Shown in pieces: positions 22,215 to 32,266 of a DNA stretch of 64,000 bases. The DNA comes from Halomonas sp. Lineage in GTDB: Bacteria > Pseudomonadota > Gammaproteobacteria > Pseudomonadales > Halomonadaceae. A program made the translations under genes and the position numbers. The notes under the pieces were generated by a model. The model was not told the origin of the DNA and searched no databases. It saw only the letters and a program-made list of their open reading frames with translations. The stretch spans positions 100,876 to 164,875 of the forward strand of contig NZ_DRFS01000021.1 of the NCBI RefSeq assembly GCF_011050415.1, read 5' to 3'. The number at the start of each line of letters is the position of its first letter. The first letter of the stretch is position 1.

Positions 22215-22745
22215 ATGTCCCGCATAGCGAAATATCCGGTTAAAGTGCCTGCCGGCGTTGAGATTAAAATCAATGCTGACCAGCTGACCGCCAAAGGCGG
22301 CCAGGGCACGCTATCTATGACTATTCACTCTGATGTAGTGGTAGCTCAAGAAGATGGCCAGCTGACCTTCGCCCCGAGCGAATCTGCCAAGAGCTGGGCA
22401 ATGGCCGGTACTACCCGCGCCTTGGTTCAGAACCTGGTGACGGGCGTATCCGAGGGTTTCACAAGGACTCTCGAAATTGTTGGCGTCGGTTATCGTGCCC
22501 AAGCTAAGGGCCAGACGCTCAATCTTTCACTGGGCTTCTCGCACCCGGTCGACTACGAACTGCCTAAGGGTGTTACAGCGGAAACGCCGAAAAACACCGT
22601 GATCGTGCTGAAAAGCGCGGACAAGCAGCAGCTCGGTCAGTGCGCCGCGGAAATCCGCGCTTTCCGTCCGCCCGAGCCGTATAAAGGCAAGGGTGTCCGG
22701 TACGCCGACGAGCAGGTGCGTCGCAAAGAAGCCAAGAAGAAGTAA
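22215..22745 (+). CDS. rplF: 50S ribosomal protein L6
   Basis: L6 (176 residues) has two related domains and binds near the sarcin-ricin loop and the factor-binding site. [19 protein letters not shown] starts it and the C-terminal [20 protein letters not shown] is invariant. AGGAGGCTGGA is a strong ribosome binding site that overlaps the rpsH stop (TAGGAGG). rplR follows after 9 nt. Confidence 0.97.
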   Translation: MSRIAKYPVKVPAGVEIKINADQLTAKGGQGTLSMTIHSDVVVAQEDGQLTFAPSESAKSWAMAGTTRALVQNLVTGVSEGFTRTLEIVGVGYRAQAKGQTLNLSLGFSHPVDYELPKGVTAETPKNTVIVLKSADKQQLGQCAAEIRAFRPPEPYKGKGVRYADEQVRRKEAKKK

Positions 22746-22754
22746 GGCAGGGTT

Positions 22755-23105
22755 ATGAACGCGAAGAAAGAATCTCGTCTCCGTCGTGCCCGCCGCGCTC
22801 GCGCAAAGATCCGCGAGCTGGGCGTGTATCGCCTGTGCGTCAACCGTACCCCGCGTCACATCTATGCGCAGATTATCTCGCCGGATGGTGGCAAAGTGCT
22901 AGCCAGTGCTTCTACGCTGGACAAAGCACTGCGCGAGGGTGCGACCGGCAACTCAGATGCGGCCTCTAAAGTAGGTGCTCTGATTGCCGAACGCGCTAAA
23001 GAAGCAGGCATCACCCAGGTGGCCTTCGACCGTGCTGGCTTTAAGTATCACGGCCGCGTCAAGGCGCTGGCCGACGCCGCACGTGAAGGCGGCCTGGAAT
23101 TCTAA
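22755..23105 (+). CDS. rplR: 50S ribosomal protein L18
   Basis: L18 (116 residues) binds 5S rRNA and helps install it in the 50S subunit. A basic N-terminal extension ([15 protein letters not shown]) precedes the globular domain. [19 protein letters not shown] is the conserved C-terminal signature. It lies 11 nt before rpsE. Confidence 0.97.
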   Translation: MNAKKESRLRRARRARAKIRELGVYRLCVNRTPRHIYAQIISPDGGKVLASASTLDKALREGATGNSDAASKVGALIAERAKEAGITQVAFDRAGFKYHGRVKALADAAREGGLEF

Positions 23106-23116
23106 AGGGTTTTACG

Positions 23117-23617
23117 ATGGCGAAGAACGAACAGCAAAGCGGTGATCTGCAAGAGAAGTTAGTGCAGGTCAACCGCGTCGCCAAGGTGGTCAAGGGTGGT
23201 CGTATTTTCGGCTTCACCGCACTGACCGTCGTTGGTGATGGTAAAGGTCGTGTCGGTTTCGGTCGTGGCAAGGCGCGTGAAGTGCCGGTCGCAATCCAGA
23301 AAGCGATGGATCAAGCTCGTCGCAACATGGTCAAGGTGAACCTTGCTGGCCATACGCTGCAGTACCCGGTCAAAGCCCGTCACGGTGCTTCCAAGGTGTA
23401 CATGCAGCCGGCTTCTGAAGGTACCGGTATCATCGCCGGTGGCGCCATGCGCTCTGTATTAGAGCTTGCAGGTGTTCACGACGTACTGGCCAAGTGCTAC
23501 GGTTCCACCAACCCGGTTAACGTGGTGCGAGCGACTGTTAAAGGTCTCTCCTCCATGCAAGCACCGGAAGACATTGCCGCCAAGCGCGGCCTGTCTGTCG
23601 AAGCGATCACGGGGTAA
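23117..23617 (+). CDS. rpsE: 30S ribosomal protein S5
   Basis: S5 (166 residues) takes part in decoding fidelity and the mRNA channel. The double-stranded RNA-binding-like N-terminal domain contains [19 protein letters not shown] (about residues 31-49) and the C-terminal domain [19 protein letters not shown]. The spectinomycin-related loop VVKGGRI is wild type. rpmD follows after 6 nt. Confidence 0.98.
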   Translation: MAKNEQQSGDLQEKLVQVNRVAKVVKGGRIFGFTALTVVGDGKGRVGFGRGKAREVPVAIQKAMDQARRNMVKVNLAGHTLQYPVKARHGASKVYMQPASEGTGIIAGGAMRSVLELAGVHDVLAKCYGSTNPVNVVRATVKGLSSMQAPEDIAAKRGLSVEAITG

Positions 23618-23623
23618 GGCACC

Positions 23624-23806
23624 ATGGCAGCAACGATCAAGGTTACCCAGATCCGCAGCACCATCGGCATTATGCCCAAGCACAAGGCCACGATGAAGGG
23701 CTTGGGTTTACGTCGCATCGGTCATACGGTTGAACTGGAAGACACCCCTGCCGTACGCGGCATGATCCACAAGGTAAATTACCTTGTGCGCGTTGAGGGA
23801 GAGTAA
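23624..23806 (+). CDS. rpmD: 50S ribosomal protein L30
   Basis: L30 (60 residues) is a small 50S protein near 5S r[23 protein letters not shown] and [20 protein letters not shown] fit the family over the full length. It sits between rpsE and rplO with 6-nt and 3-nt gaps, so translation is probably coupled. Confidence 0.97.
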   Translation: MAATIKVTQIRSTIGIMPKHKATMKGLGLRRIGHTVELEDTPAVRGMIHKVNYLVRVEGE

Positions 23807-23809
23807 TCC

Positions 23810-24244
23810 ATGAAGCTTAATACCCTAAGCCCGGCTCCGGGCTCCAAACACGCTGCAAAGCGCGTTGGTCGTGGCATCGGCTCCGGTCTTGGTAAGACCG
23901 GTGGCCGTGGTCACAAAGGTCAGAAAGCACGTAGTGGTGGTAGCGTTAAGCCCGGTTTCGAAGGCGGTCAGATGCCTTTGCAGCGTCGTTTGCCGAAGTT
24001 CGGCTTTACGTCTGCAAAATCTCTGGTCTCTGAAGAAGTACGCCTGGCTGAGCTGGCTAAAGTAGCCGGTGGCGAAGTCACTCTGGCGTCTTTGAAAGAA
24101 GCCAACGTGCTGAAGGACTCTACGCTACACGCGAAGATTATCCTTTCTGGCGAACTGAAAACGGCGGTTACCGTTCGTGGAATCAAGGTCACCAAAGGTG
24201 CCCGTGAAGCGATCGAAGCCGCTGGCGGCAAGGTAGAGGACTAA
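23810..24244 (+). CDS. rplO: 50S ribosomal protein L15
   Basis: L15 (144 residues) is a late assembly protein. Its Gly/Arg/Lys-rich N-terminal extension ([20 protein letters not shown] onwards) threads into 23S rRNA, and the globular C-terminal domain ends in [14 protein letters not shown]. The TAA stop is immediately followed by the secY ATG, so the two are coupled. Confidence 0.97.
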   Translation: MKLNTLSPAPGSKHAAKRVGRGIGSGLGKTGGRGHKGQKARSGGSVKPGFEGGQMPLQRRLPKFGFTSAKSLVSEEVRLAELAKVAGGEVTLASLKEANVLKDSTLHAKIILSGELKTAVTVRGIKVTKGAREAIEAAGGKVED

Positions 24245-25576
24245 ATGGCCAAGTCAGGAAAAATGCCGGCGACGGGCAGCGGTCTGAGTGAACTGTGGGC
24301 GCGTTTGCGCTTCGTGCTCCTCGCCATCGTGGTGTACCGTATTGGTGCCCACATTCCCGTTCCCGGTATCAATCCTGACCAGCTTGCTGCCTTGTTTAGG
24401 GAGCAACAGGGCACCATCCTGGGCATGTTTAACATGTTCTCGGGTGGCGCCCTGGAGCGCATGAGCGTCCTCGCGCTAGGCATCATGCCTTATATCTCAG
24501 CGTCGATTATCATGCAGCTCATGACTGCGGTCTCCCCTCATCTTGAGCAGCTCAAGAAAGAGGGTGAGGCTGGCCGCCGCAAGATTAGCCAGTACACCCG
24601 CTACGGCACAGTGATACTGGCGTTTGTCCAGGCTGTCGGTATGTCCGTCGGTCTGGCCAGCCAAGGCATCGCGTACACTGCAGACTTCAGCTTCTACTTC
24701 ACCGCCGTGATTACGTTTGTGTCGGGTGCGGTGTTTATGATGTGGCTAGGTGAGCAGATTACCGAGAAAGGCATTGGCAACGGTATTTCGTTGCTGATTT
24801 TTGCCGGTATTGTTGCTGGACTGCCCAGTGCCGTGGGTCAAGCCTTTGAGCTTGCCCGTAATGAAGGGGCCTGGAATGTTCTGCCACTGTTAGCGCTGTC
24901 AGTGTTAGGTGTTGCGACTGTCGCTTTTGTGGTTTTCATTGAGCGCGGTCAACGCCGCCTCAAGGTTAACTACCCACGGCGGCAAGTGGGCAATAAGATG
25001 TACGCAGGGCAAAGTAGCTACCTGCCTTTGAAGGTCAATATGGCCGGCGTTATCCCGGCGATTTTTGCCTCCAGTATCCTGCTCTTCCCGGCCTCTATTG
25101 GTCAGTGGGTTGGCGCTGGTGAAGGTATGGAGTGGTTGCAGCGTGCATCACAAGCGTTAGGCCCCGGCCAACCGCTTTACATCTTGCTTTTTGGCGCGGC
25201 GGTGGTATTCTTCTGCTTCTTTTACACAGCGCTGGTCTTCAACCCAAAGGATGTAGCTGACAATCTTAAAAAGTCAGGTGCTTTCCTGCCGGGCATTCGC
25301 CCCGGCGAGCAGACCGCTCGCTATATCGACAAGGTCATGACACGTTTGACCCTGTTCGGTGCCTTGTATATCACTGCGGTTTCCTTGATGCCCCAGTTCT
25401 TGATTGTGGCGTGGAACGTGCCGTTCTTTTTCGGCGGTACCTCGTTGTTAATCGTAGTCGTGGTCATCATGGACTTCATGGCCCAGGTGCAGTCGCATCT
25501 CATGTCGCATCAGTATGACTCAGTGATGAAGAAGTCCAACCTGAAAGGCTACGGTAGCGGCGGTATCATGCGCTGA
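24245..25576 (+). CDS. secY: Preprotein translocase subunit SecY
   Basis: SecY (443 residues) is the channel of the Sec translocon in the inner membrane. Ten membrane segments can be followed, beginning with [20 protein letters not shown] (about residues 20-39). The plug region [20 protein letters not shown] and the cytosolic loop [14 protein letters not shown] are typical. It is the last protein exporter gene of the spc group and ends in [10 protein letters not shown]. rpmJ follows after 63 nt. Confidence 0.98.
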   Translation: MAKSGKMPATGSGLSELWARLRFVLLAIVVYRIGAHIPVPGINPDQLAALFREQQGTILGMFNMFSGGALERMSVLALGIMPYISASIIMQLMTAVSPHLEQLKKEGEAGRRKISQYTRYGTVILAFVQAVGMSVGLASQGIAYTADFSFYFTAVITFVSGAVFMMWLGEQITEKGIGNGISLLIFAGIVAGLPSAVGQAFELARNEGAWNVLPLLALSVLGVATVAFVVFIERGQRRLKVNYPRRQVGNKMYAGQSSYLPLKVNMAGVIPAIFASSILLFPASIGQWVGAGEGMEWLQRASQALGPGQPLYILLFGAAVVFFCFFYTALVFNPKDVADNLKKSGAFLPGIRPGEQTARYIDKVMTRLTLFGALYITAVSLMPQFLIVAWNVPFFFGGTSLLIVVVVIMDFMAQVQSHLMSHQYDSVMKKSNLKGYGSGGIMR

Positions 25577-25639
25577 GGCGCCGTCCACCCTACTTAGTTA
25601 GAGAGGGCGCGCCGCGAGCCGGTTTTTGGAGAAAGATCG

Positions 25640-25753
25640 ATGAAAGTTCGAGCTTCCGTAAAGAAAATGTGCCGTAACTGCAAGATCATTCGTCGCAATG
25701 GCGCTGTCCGCGTCATCTGCAGCGAACCACGGCACAAGCAGCGCCAGGGTTAA
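25640..25753 (+). CDS. rpmJ: 50S ribosomal protein L36
   Basis: This 37-codon gene reads [20 protein letters not shown], then [17 protein letters not shown]. It is the zinc-binding (C+) form: C11, C14, C27 and H32 form the ribbon. It is one residue shorter than E. coli L36. GGAGAAAGATCG supplies the ribosome binding site. As in E. coli it sits between secY and rpsM. Confidence 0.97.
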   Translation: MKVRASVKKMCRNCKIIRRNGAVRVICSEPRHKQRQG

Positions 25754-25780
25754 TAAGCCTGGGTTGTATTAAGCGGGTGC

Positions 25781-25821
25781 CAGCATACCCCTTGCCTTAG
25801 GGCAATTAAAGGGGTATGCTG
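25781..25821 (+). terminator. Long hairpin between rpmJ and rpsM (spc/alpha boundary)
   Basis: CAGCATACCCC (25781-25791) pairs perfectly with GGGGTATGCTG (25811-25821). Inside, TTGCC pairs with GGCAA, leaving a TTAAA bulge. The downstream run is only TTGCGCCTTTT, so it could be a weak terminator, a processing site or part of the S4-binding leader of the alpha operon. Confidence 0.6.
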
Positions 25822-25877
25822 TTGCGCCTTTTGTAGATGAATAAACGAGCAAGCCGCTCAAATTTCGGAGTAAGCTG

Positions 25878-26234
25878 ATGGCCCGTATTGCAGGCGTCAA
25901 TATCCCGGACAACAAGCATGCGGCGATCTCGCTGACCTATATCTTCGGGATTGGCCGTACCCGTGCTGAGCACATCTGTGCTGCAGCCGGTATCGCGCCT
26001 ACTGCCAAGATCCAGGATCTGTCTTCTGAAGAAGTCGACACCCTGCGTTCTGAAGTTGGCAAATATACCGTAGAGGGCGACCTTCGCCGTGATGTCACGC
26101 TTAACATTAAGCGTCTCATGGACTTAGGCTGCTACCGTGGTCTGCGTCATCGTCGTAGTCTTCCGCTGCGTGGTCAGCGGACTAAGACTAACGCGCGCAC
26201 CCGTAAGGGCCCGCGTAAGCCGATCCGCAAATAA
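25878..26234 (+). CDS. rpsM: 30S ribosomal protein S13
   Basis: S13 (118 residues) is in the 30S head and makes the intersubunit bridges B1a and B1b. [20 protein letters not shown] and the helix-hairpin-helix [14 protein letters not shown] start it. The basic tail ends in [10 protein letters not shown]. It opens the alpha operon (rpsM-rpsK-rpsD-rpoA-rplQ). Confidence 0.98.
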   Translation: MARIAGVNIPDNKHAAISLTYIFGIGRTRAEHICAAAGIAPTAKIQDLSSEEVDTLRSEVGKYTVEGDLRRDVTLNIKRLMDLGCYRGLRHRRSLPLRGQRTKTNARTRKGPRKPIRK

Positions 26235-26286
26235 CACGCAGGCTCTTTAATAGAGAGCCGGCGTTAAGACAGGAAGAAACATCAAC

Positions 26287-26673
26287 ATGGCTAACCCGCG
26301 TAGTAACCGTAAAAAGGTTAAAAAGCAGGTAGTGGACGCAATTGCGCATATCCATGCCTCTTTTAACAACACGATCGTGACGATCACAGACCGCCAGGGC
26401 AATGCTCTTTCTTGGGCAACTGCCGGTGGTTCGGGTTTTCGTGGTTCTCGCAAGAGCACCCCGTTCGCTGCTCAAGTGGCAAGCGAACGTGCAGCAACTG
26501 CTGCAGCCGAGTATGGTGTGAAAAACGTAGACGTACTGGTTAAAGGCCCAGGACCCGGTCGTGAATCCGCCGTGCGCGCATTGAATGCCGCAGGCTTCCG
26601 CGTGCAAAGCATCGTAGACGCGACGCCCATTCCCCATAATGGCTGCCGTCCGCCGAAGAAACGCCGCGTTTAA
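26287..26673 (+). CDS. rpsK: 30S ribosomal protein S11
   Basis: S11 (128 residues) is at the 30S platform and contacts mRNA near the exit site. [20 protein letters not shown] and [19 protein letters not shown] are invariant. The C-terminus PPKKRRV is typical. rpsD follows after 12 nt. Confidence 0.98.
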   Translation: MANPRSNRKKVKKQVVDAIAHIHASFNNTIVTITDRQGNALSWATAGGSGFRGSRKSTPFAAQVASERAATAAAEYGVKNVDVLVKGPGPGRESAVRALNAAGFRVQSIVDATPIPHNGCRPPKKRRV

Positions 26674-26685
26674 GGAGACAGATTC

Positions 26686-27306
26686 ATGGCTCGTTATATT
26701 GGACCGAAGTGTAAACTGTCTCGTCGTGAAGGCACCGACCTCTTTTTAAAGAGTGGTGTGACTCCCTTCGAGAAAAAGTGTAAATCCGAGCAAATCCCGG
26801 GTGTACACGGCCAGCGTCGTCAACGTCTTTCAGACTACGGCTTGCAGCTTCGCGAGAAGCAAAAAGTTCGTCGTATGTACGGCGTACTCGAAAAACAGTT
26901 CCGTAACTACTACAAAGAAGCCGCTCGCCTTAAAGGTGCGACCGGTGAGGTATTGTTGCAGTTGCTTGAATCCCGACTGGATAACGTCGTCTACCGCATG
27001 GGCTTCGGCTCGACTCGCTCTGAAGCGCGTCAGCTGGTAAGCCACAAGGCGATTTCCGTGAACGGCCGCACCGTTAACGTAGCTTCCTACCAAGTGAAGC
27101 CGGGTGACGTTGTTTCCATTCGCGAAAAAGCGAAAAACCAAGCACGTATCCAAAGCGCGTTGTCCATTGCGGCCAACCGTGGCGATATTGCTTGGATCGA
27201 AATCGACGCCAAGAAGATGGAAGGCACTTTCAAGGCTCTGCCTGAACGCGGTGACCTGTCTGCCGACATCAACGAAAACCTGATCGTCGAGCTGTACTCC
27301 AAGTAA
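26686..27306 (+). CDS. rpsD: 30S ribosomal protein S4
   Basis: S4 (206 residues, E. coli length) initiates 30S assembly and represses the alpha operon in E. coli. [19 protein letters not shown] starts it. The S4 RNA-binding domain (about residues 96-157) contains [20 protein letters not shown] and [12 protein letters not shown]. The C-terminus is [12 protein letters not shown] 98-base gap with a strong hairpin separates it from rpoA. Confidence 0.98.
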   Translation: MARYIGPKCKLSRREGTDLFLKSGVTPFEKKCKSEQIPGVHGQRRQRLSDYGLQLREKQKVRRMYGVLEKQFRNYYKEAARLKGATGEVLLQLLESRLDNVVYRMGFGSTRSEARQLVSHKAISVNGRTVNVASYQVKPGDVVSIREKAKNQARIQSALSIAANRGDIAWIEIDAKKMEGTFKALPERGDLSADINENLIVELYSK

Positions 27307-27326
27307 GCAGTAGTCTGTTTCTTGTC

Positions 27327-27359
27327 GGTCTGGTGCCGGTTTAATACCAGCACCAGACC
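27327..27359 (+). other. Hairpin between rpsD and rpoA
   Basis: GGTCTGGTGC (27327-27336) pairs perfectly with GCACCAGACC (27350-27359), and GGT with ACC extends the stem across one mismatch to a 5-nt TTAAT loop. No T run follows. A role in mRNA stability or in setting alpha subunit output is inference. Confidence 0.6.
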
Positions 27360-27404
27360 GTACCGAGTACCAAGTATCCGTTTGGCAGCCTGAAAGGTGT
27401 TCAT

Positions 27405-28400
27405 ATGCAGCGTTCAGTGACAGAGTTTCTCCGTCCTCGCGACATCAAGGTCGAAGAAATCAGCGCACATCACGCCAAAATCGTGCTCGAGCCGTTCGAG
27501 CGTGGCTTTGGTCACACCCTGGGGAATGCACTGCGTCGCATTCTGCTTTCGTCTATGCCCGGCTGCGCCGTGGTAGAGGCTGAAATTGCTGGTGTCGAGC
27601 ATGAGTACAGTGCGCTCGAAGGGGTGCAGGAAGATGTCATTGAAATCCTCCTGAACTTGAAAGATGTTGCGATCAAGATGCACGGCCGCGATGAGGCGGT
27701 GCTCACGCTGAACAGGCAGGGCCCAGCCGTCGTCACTGCTGGCGACATTGCGCTTGATCATAGCGTCGAAATCGTCAACCCGGACCACGTCATTGCTCAT
27801 GTCAATGAAGGTGCTGAGCTGAAAATTCAGCTTAAGGTTGCGTTGGGTCGTGGCTACGAACCGGCTGACGCGCGTGGCTCTGATGAAGAGACTCGTGCCA
27901 TTGGCCGCCTGCAGCTGGATGCCACCTTCAGCCCTGTCCGCCGTGTTTCCTATTCGGTTGAAGCCGCTCGTGTAGAGCAGCGCACCGATCTCGATAAGCT
28001 AATTATCGATCTGGAAACCGACGGTACCTTGGATCCGGAAGAGGCTATCCGTCGCAGTGCGACCATCCTGCAAGAGCAGCTGGCCGCCTTCGTCGACCTG
28101 GAAGCTGATAAAGAACAGGAAGTCGAAGAGGAAGAGGATCATGTTGATCCAATTCTATTGCGCCCCGTAGACGATCTTGAGTTGACCGTTCGCAGCGCGA
28201 ACTGCCTAAAAGCCGAGAATATTTACTATATCGGTGATCTTATCCAGCGCACAGAAGTTGAGCTGTTGAAGACACCGAATCTCGGTAAAAAGTCTTTGAA
28301 TGAAATCAAAGATGTATTGGCGGCGCGCGGCTTGTCCCTCGGTATGCGGCTGGAAAATTGGCCACCCGCTAGCCTGAAGGACGACAAGGCCTCCGCGTGA
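27405..28400 (+). CDS. rpoA: DNA-directed RNA polymerase subunit alpha
   Basis: The alpha subunit (331 residues) dimerises to nucleate RNA polymerase assembly and contacts activators and UP elements. The N-terminal domain (about 1-235) contains [20 protein letters not shown]. An acidic linker rich in Glu follows at about 230-245. The C-terminal domain begins near [20 protein letters not shown] and ends in [12 protein letters not shown] plus a short tail. It is co-transcribed with rpsD and rplQ. Confidence 0.99.
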   Translation: MQRSVTEFLRPRDIKVEEISAHHAKIVLEPFERGFGHTLGNALRRILLSSMPGCAVVEAEIAGVEHEYSALEGVQEDVIEILLNLKDVAIKMHGRDEAVLTLNRQGPAVVTAGDIALDHSVEIVNPDHVIAHVNEGAELKIQLKVALGRGYEPADARGSDEETRAIGRLQLDATFSPVRRVSYSVEAARVEQRTDLDKLIIDLETDGTLDPEEAIRRSATILQEQLAAFVDLEADKEQEVEEEEDHVDPILLRPVDDLELTVRSANCLKAENIYYIGDLIQRTEVELLKTPNLGKKSLNEIKDVLAARGLSLGMRLENWPPASLKDDKASA

Positions 28401-28439
28401 GTGTCGACTTGAGTCCCAGTTTGGTAAGGAATTACAACC

Positions 28440-28826
28440 ATGCGTCATCGTAAGAGTGGTCGTCATCTGAATCGCACCAGCTCGCATCGTCAGGCCATGT
28501 TTAAGAACATGTCTGTCTCGCTGGTCGAACATGAAGTCATTAAGACAACCCTGCCTAAGGCCAAGGAATTGCGTCGCGTTATCGAGCCGCTAATTACCCT
28601 AGCCAAGCAGGATAGCGTTGCAAACCGTCGTCTGGCATTTGCTCGTACGCGCTCTAAAGAAGCCGTCGGCAAACTGTTCAACGAGCTAGGTCCGCGTTAT
28701 GCCGAGCGTCCGGGTGGTTACATCCGTATTCTTAAGTGCGGTTTCCGCACCGGCGACAATGCGCCCATGGCATTTGTTGAGCTAGTTGACCGTCCCGTTG
28801 TTGAAGAAGCTGCAGCAGAAGAGTAA
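28440..28826 (+). CDS. rplQ: 50S ribosomal protein L17
   Basis: L17 (128 residues) is at the tunnel exit side of the 50S subunit. [20 protein letters not shown] and [20 protein letters not shown] are family-typical. It is the last gene of the alpha operon, and a strong intrinsic terminator follows 35 bases later. Confidence 0.98.
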   Translation: MRHRKSGRHLNRTSSHRQAMFKNMSVSLVEHEVIKTTLPKAKELRRVIEPLITLAKQDSVANRRLAFARTRSKEAVGKLFNELGPRYAERPGGYIRILKCGFRTGDNAPMAFVELVDRPVVEEAAAEE

Positions 28827-28860
28827 TCCTCTGCCACTTACTTATTTAATAGCGAATGAA

Positions 28861-28890
28861 AGCCGACCCCTTTGTGGGTCGGTTTTTTTA
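28861..28890 (+). terminator. Intrinsic terminator of the alpha operon
   Basis: CCGACCC (28863-28869) pairs with GGGTCGG (28876-28882), extended by AA/TT pairs, and is followed by seven T residues. It ends the long ribosomal block. Confidence 0.93.
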
Positions 28891-29086
28891 TTCCATTTAA
28901 GCAATCTTTTACATCTCCGCTGCATGTTCTCTTTTTCTACGCTTAACTAGGTATATACTCTACGTACTATAAATCGTGTACGTGCTACTTTATCGCTATG
29001 GGAAAACCTTGCGTGGGCCTTGAGTGCGGCACGTTAGCTAAGCAGTGGGTCACGTTAGCGCATTGATAAACAAGCAAGGGGCACGT

Positions 29087-30472
29087 ATGTATGCGAGGGT
29101 AAAAAGCGCAGTGGGTAAAGCGTCGTTTATTTGGTCGATGGGGTTGGTTTTGCTGCTACTTATCGCGGCCACCAGCGCTCAGGCTAACCCACGCTACGCG
29201 GGAATCGTGGTGGATTTAGACAATGGCGAAATATTATACGCCGAAAATATTGATGAGCAGCGTTATCCCGCTTCCCTCACCAAAATGATGACCATGTACT
29301 TAATGTTTGAGGCCCTTGAAGCGGGCACGATGCGCATAGATCAGCCTTTACCTGTATCACCCTATGCTGCTGCCAAGCCCGCGGTGAAACTATGGCTTGC
29401 CGCCGGTAGTACTATTCCCGTTGATACTGCCCTGCGTGCACTTGCGGTACGCTCAGCCAATGATGTTGCTGCGGTTGTTGCTGAAGCATTAGGCGGTAGC
29501 GAAGAGCGCTTTGCGCAAATGATGACAACTAAAGCGCGCGAGTTAGGCATGCCCGCGACCACCTTTCGTAACGCATCAGGCTTGCCGGATGATCGCCAGG
29601 TCACCACTGCCCGGGATATGCTCACACTGTCGGTACGCGTGAGGCAGGACTTCCCCCAGTACTATCACTATTTTGGGCTTCAAGAGTTTACCTTCCGCGG
29701 TACCCGCCACACGAGTCACAACCGGCTGGTGCGTGACTATGCCGGCGCAGATGGACTTAAAACCGGTTTTATTCGCGCCTCAGGTTTTAATGTTGCGACT
29801 ACCGCAGTACGCGGGGATCGACGGTTAGTCGCTGTTGTAATGGGTGGTTTTTCGGCCCAGTCACGTGATACGCATATGGCTAATTTGCTAGATCGAGGCT
29901 TTATGCGCGCGTCGCTGCGTGATCAGCAGACCTGGATGGCCAATACCAATGTCGCTCAGGAGTTTATGGCGTTTGGTCCACCTGCGCTTGCCCCAACACA
30001 ACCTGCCGCACCATCTCAGCCTGTGCAGCGCCAGCCACTGCTTGCGGTGGTTGAAACCACAGCGCAATCTTCTCCGAATACGCCGCCGCCTTCGGTTGAT
30101 CTGGAAGAGCAATTGGCCAATATCGCGGTTATTCAGCGCCCCGAACCAAGCAATGCCATGGCAGAGCCTGATCCACTGCGTGCCTTTATTGAGCGGGAGC
30201 GCCAGTTAGCCTCAGTGCCTGATACTGGTGGCAGCTGGGGCATTCAGGTAGGCGCTTTTAGCCAAGAGATGCAGGCACGCCAGCTAGCTCAGCAGGCTGC
30301 CAATCGCATCGGGCAAGGTGTTGGCGGTCGCGTTGAAGTAGATACCGTCCAAGGGCAAACCCCCGTTTATCGCGCCCGCTTAGTCGCGCTGGATGAGCAG
30401 CGCGCCCGGCAAGCCTGTCGAGAGCTTCACTCTCAGGGAATGGACTGCATGGTGGTCAACGCCAGCTTATAA
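29087..30472 (+). CDS. D-alanyl-D-alanine carboxypeptidase with C-terminal SPOR domain
   Basis: This 461-residue penicillin-binding protein (peptidase S11) trims the terminal D-Ala of peptidoglycan pentapeptides in the periplasm. A signal peptide spans about residues 1-33. The three catalytic motifs are SLTK (63-66), SAN (123-125) and KTG (225-227). Instead of the usual amphipathic membrane anchor, a Pro/Gln-rich linker leads to a SPOR domain (about 380-461, GSWGIQVGAFSQEMQARQLA), which binds denuded glycan at the division septum. The ATG at 29087 with AAGGGG upstream is preferred to a GTG at 29045 lacking one. Confidence 0.93.
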   Translation: MYARVKSAVGKASFIWSMGLVLLLLIAATSAQANPRYAGIVVDLDNGEILYAENIDEQRYPASLTKMMTMYLMFEALEAGTMRIDQPLPVSPYAAAKPAVKLWLAAGSTIPVDTALRALAVRSANDVAAVVAEALGGSEERFAQMMTTKARELGMPATTFRNASGLPDDRQVTTARDMLTLSVRVRQDFPQYYHYFGLQEFTFRGTRHTSHNRLVRDYAGADGLKTGFIRASGFNVATTAVRGDRRLVAVVMGGFSAQSRDTHMANLLDRGFMRASLRDQQTWMANTNVAQEFMAFGPPALAPTQPAAPSQPVQRQPLLAVVETTAQSSPNTPPPSVDLEEQLANIAVIQRPEPSNAMAEPDPLRAFIERERQLASVPDTGGSWGIQVGAFSQEMQARQLAQQAANRIGQGVGGRVEVDTVQGQTPVYRARLVALDEQRARQACRELHSQGMDCMVVNASL

Positions 30473-30488
30473 GGTGGCGTTGTGAACA

Positions 30489-30522
30489 CACCCCGCCAAT
30501 CACGCATTGGCGGGGTTTTTTT
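30489..30522 (+). terminator. Intrinsic terminator after the carboxypeptidase gene
   Basis: CCCCGCCAAT (30491-30500) pairs with ATTGGCGGGG (30506-30515) around a CACGC loop, followed by seven T residues. Confidence 0.95.
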
Positions 30523-30549
30523 GCCTCTGATGTTAACAAGGAGATAGCA

Positions 30550-31425
30550 GTGACGACGTCGCTGAAAGGCATTCTCAGCATGTGTATAGGCGTGCTTTTC
30601 CTGGCCCTTGGAGACGCGGTTTCCAAATGGCTGGGGGAGTTTCACTCACCGCTGCAGATTATCTTTTTCCGCGCCTTGATCTCCCTGCCACTGATTGCGC
30701 TACTGGCCCATTATGCGGGTGGGTTACGCAAGCTGCGCACCAAACGCCCTCGCGTACATCTAATGCGTGGGCTGCTGCATACCATCACCATGGTGTGTTT
30801 TATCCTCGGCTTAACCTTATTGCCATTAGCAGAGGCGACAGCGATAGCCTTTGTGGCTCCCTTGTTTGTGACGCTACTCTCGGTGCCCCTGTTGGGTGAG
30901 CGTATTGATACCCCGGTGCTCATTGCATCGATAGTAGGGTTTATTGGCGTGCTGATTGTGGTACGTCCTAATGGCGATGCCTTTAACGTGGGGGCATTGG
31001 TGCTGGTGGCAGCCGCCTTTTTTTATGCCTTAATGCTGATTACTGCTCGCCGTTACGGTGCCCGTGAGCACCTCTGGGCCATGCTGTTTTATATGACCTT
31101 AGTACCCCTGGTCGTGACTGCCTTCACGTTACCCTGGGTGTGGCAAACCCCTGAACCATGGCACTGGGCCGGCTTTTTCGCCTCAGGCGTGCTGGGAGTT
31201 GTCGCCACCGCCTTTATCACCCTGGCATTTCGGTTTGCACCTGCCGCCATTGCGGCCCCGTTTGATTACACCGCGATGCTGTGGGCAGTGCTGATGGGCT
31301 GGTGGATCTGGGGTGAGATGCCGGATATCTGGGTGTGGGTGGGCAGTGCCTTGATTATGTGCAGTGGGTTAGCGGTGGCTTACCATGACCGCAGAACCAC
31401 CCTTAAGCGTCGTCCCACGGCCTAG
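30550..31425 (+). CDS. EamA/DMT-superfamily transporter
   Basis: This 291-residue inner-membrane protein has the ten-helix, two-repeat plan of the drug/metabolite transporter superfamily (EamA domains at about residues 5-135 and 148-280). Examples are GDAVSKWLGE in helix 1 and EATAIAFVAPLFVTLLSVPL in helix 4. The substrate cannot be told from sequence; relatives export amino acids, nucleosides or riboflavin. It starts with GTG after AAGGAGA. It converges with ygiD downstream, with a 29-base gap that shows no terminator. Confidence 0.85.
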   Translation: MTTSLKGILSMCIGVLFLALGDAVSKWLGEFHSPLQIIFFRALISLPLIALLAHYAGGLRKLRTKRPRVHLMRGLLHTITMVCFILGLTLLPLAEATAIAFVAPLFVTLLSVPLLGERIDTPVLIASIVGFIGVLIVVRPNGDAFNVGALVLVAAAFFYALMLITARRYGAREHLWAMLFYMTLVPLVVTAFTLPWVWQTPEPWHWAGFFASGVLGVVATAFITLAFRFAPAAIAAPFDYTAMLWAVLMGWWIWGEMPDIWVWVGSALIMCSGLAVAYHDRRTTLKRRPTA

Positions 31426-31454
31426 TCAAAAAAAGCAGGTTGTTTAATGTTTCT

Positions 31455-32192
31455 TTAGGCGAATTGATAGACGTCCATTGCCAGCACGCCGTGCTCCACG
31501 CTGTGATGTAGCTGAGTTGCTTGACCACCAGCCCCCATGGCCACCAGTAAGGGTAAAAAGTGTTCAGGTGTGGGGTGGTTTTTCCGCGCATTAGGCGCGC
31601 TTTCCCAGTTAAGCAGCGCTGCGCGATGGTCACTGATAAGCTGATGATTAACCCACTGCGCAAAATCATCTACCCAGCCGGGTATCGAGCTATCTTGCGG
31701 CATAAGTTCATACAGATTATGGGTCAGGCTTCCCGAGCCAATAATCAAAATGCCTTCTTCCCGCAGTGCCGAGAGCTTTTCTCCCAGGTCGACAAGTTCT
31801 GCATTGCTCCAGCGCACGGGCAGTGATACAGAAACGACGGGCACATTAGCGTCGGGGAACATCAACGAAAGGGGCACCCAAGCGCCGTGATCAAAGCCGC
31901 GTTCAACCGCCTCCGATCCCAATAATTGCGTTAGCCGTTCCGCCAGCGCCGGCTCGCCAGGGGCAGGGTACTGGCAGGCGAAAAGCTCACGGGGAAACCC
32001 ACCGAAATCGTGAATAGTCTCCGGCTGACTGCTAGAACTAACCTTGAGCGTCAAGCTCTCCCAGTGCGCTGAGATAACCACCACCGCTTTAGGAGCAAGG
32101 CGTTTGCCTAATTCACGCAGAAATTCATGAGCCGGCGTTTTGTTCAGCGCCAGCATGGGGGAACCATGGGAAATAAATAGACTAGGTAACAT
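31455..32192 (-). CDS. ygiD: DODA-type aromatic ring-opening dioxygenase (YgiD/LigB family)
   Basis: This 245-residue cytoplasmic enzyme belongs to the class III extradiol dioxygenase family that includes E. coli YgiD (4,5-DOPA dioxygenase). The metal ligands expected in the family are visible: H9 in ISHGSP, H43 in SAHWES, the histidine in SGSLTHNLYEL and one in the tail (HHSVEHG). The start at 32192 follows GGAGAG; an open frame to 32234 adds 14 unlikely residues. It lies 74 nt after doxX on the same strand, probably in one operon under the adjacent LysR regulator. Confidence 0.88.
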   Translation of the reverse strand: MLPSLFISHGSPMLALNKTPAHEFLRELGKRLAPKAVVVISAHWESLTLKVSSSSQPETIHDFGGFPRELFACQYPAPGEPALAERLTQLLGSEAVERGFDHGAWVPLSLMFPDANVPVVSVSLPVRWSNAELVDLGEKLSALREEGILIIGSGSLTHNLYELMPQDSSIPGWVDDFAQWVNHQLISDHRAALLNWESAPNARKNHPTPEHFLPLLVAMGAGGQATQLHHSVEHGVLAMDVYQFA

Positions 32193-32266
32193 GCGTGTCT
32201 CTCCACAACAGTGCCAGCACTGCCGGTGAAGCAAGTGCTGGCGACCTTTTTAGGTAGGCATTAGTG

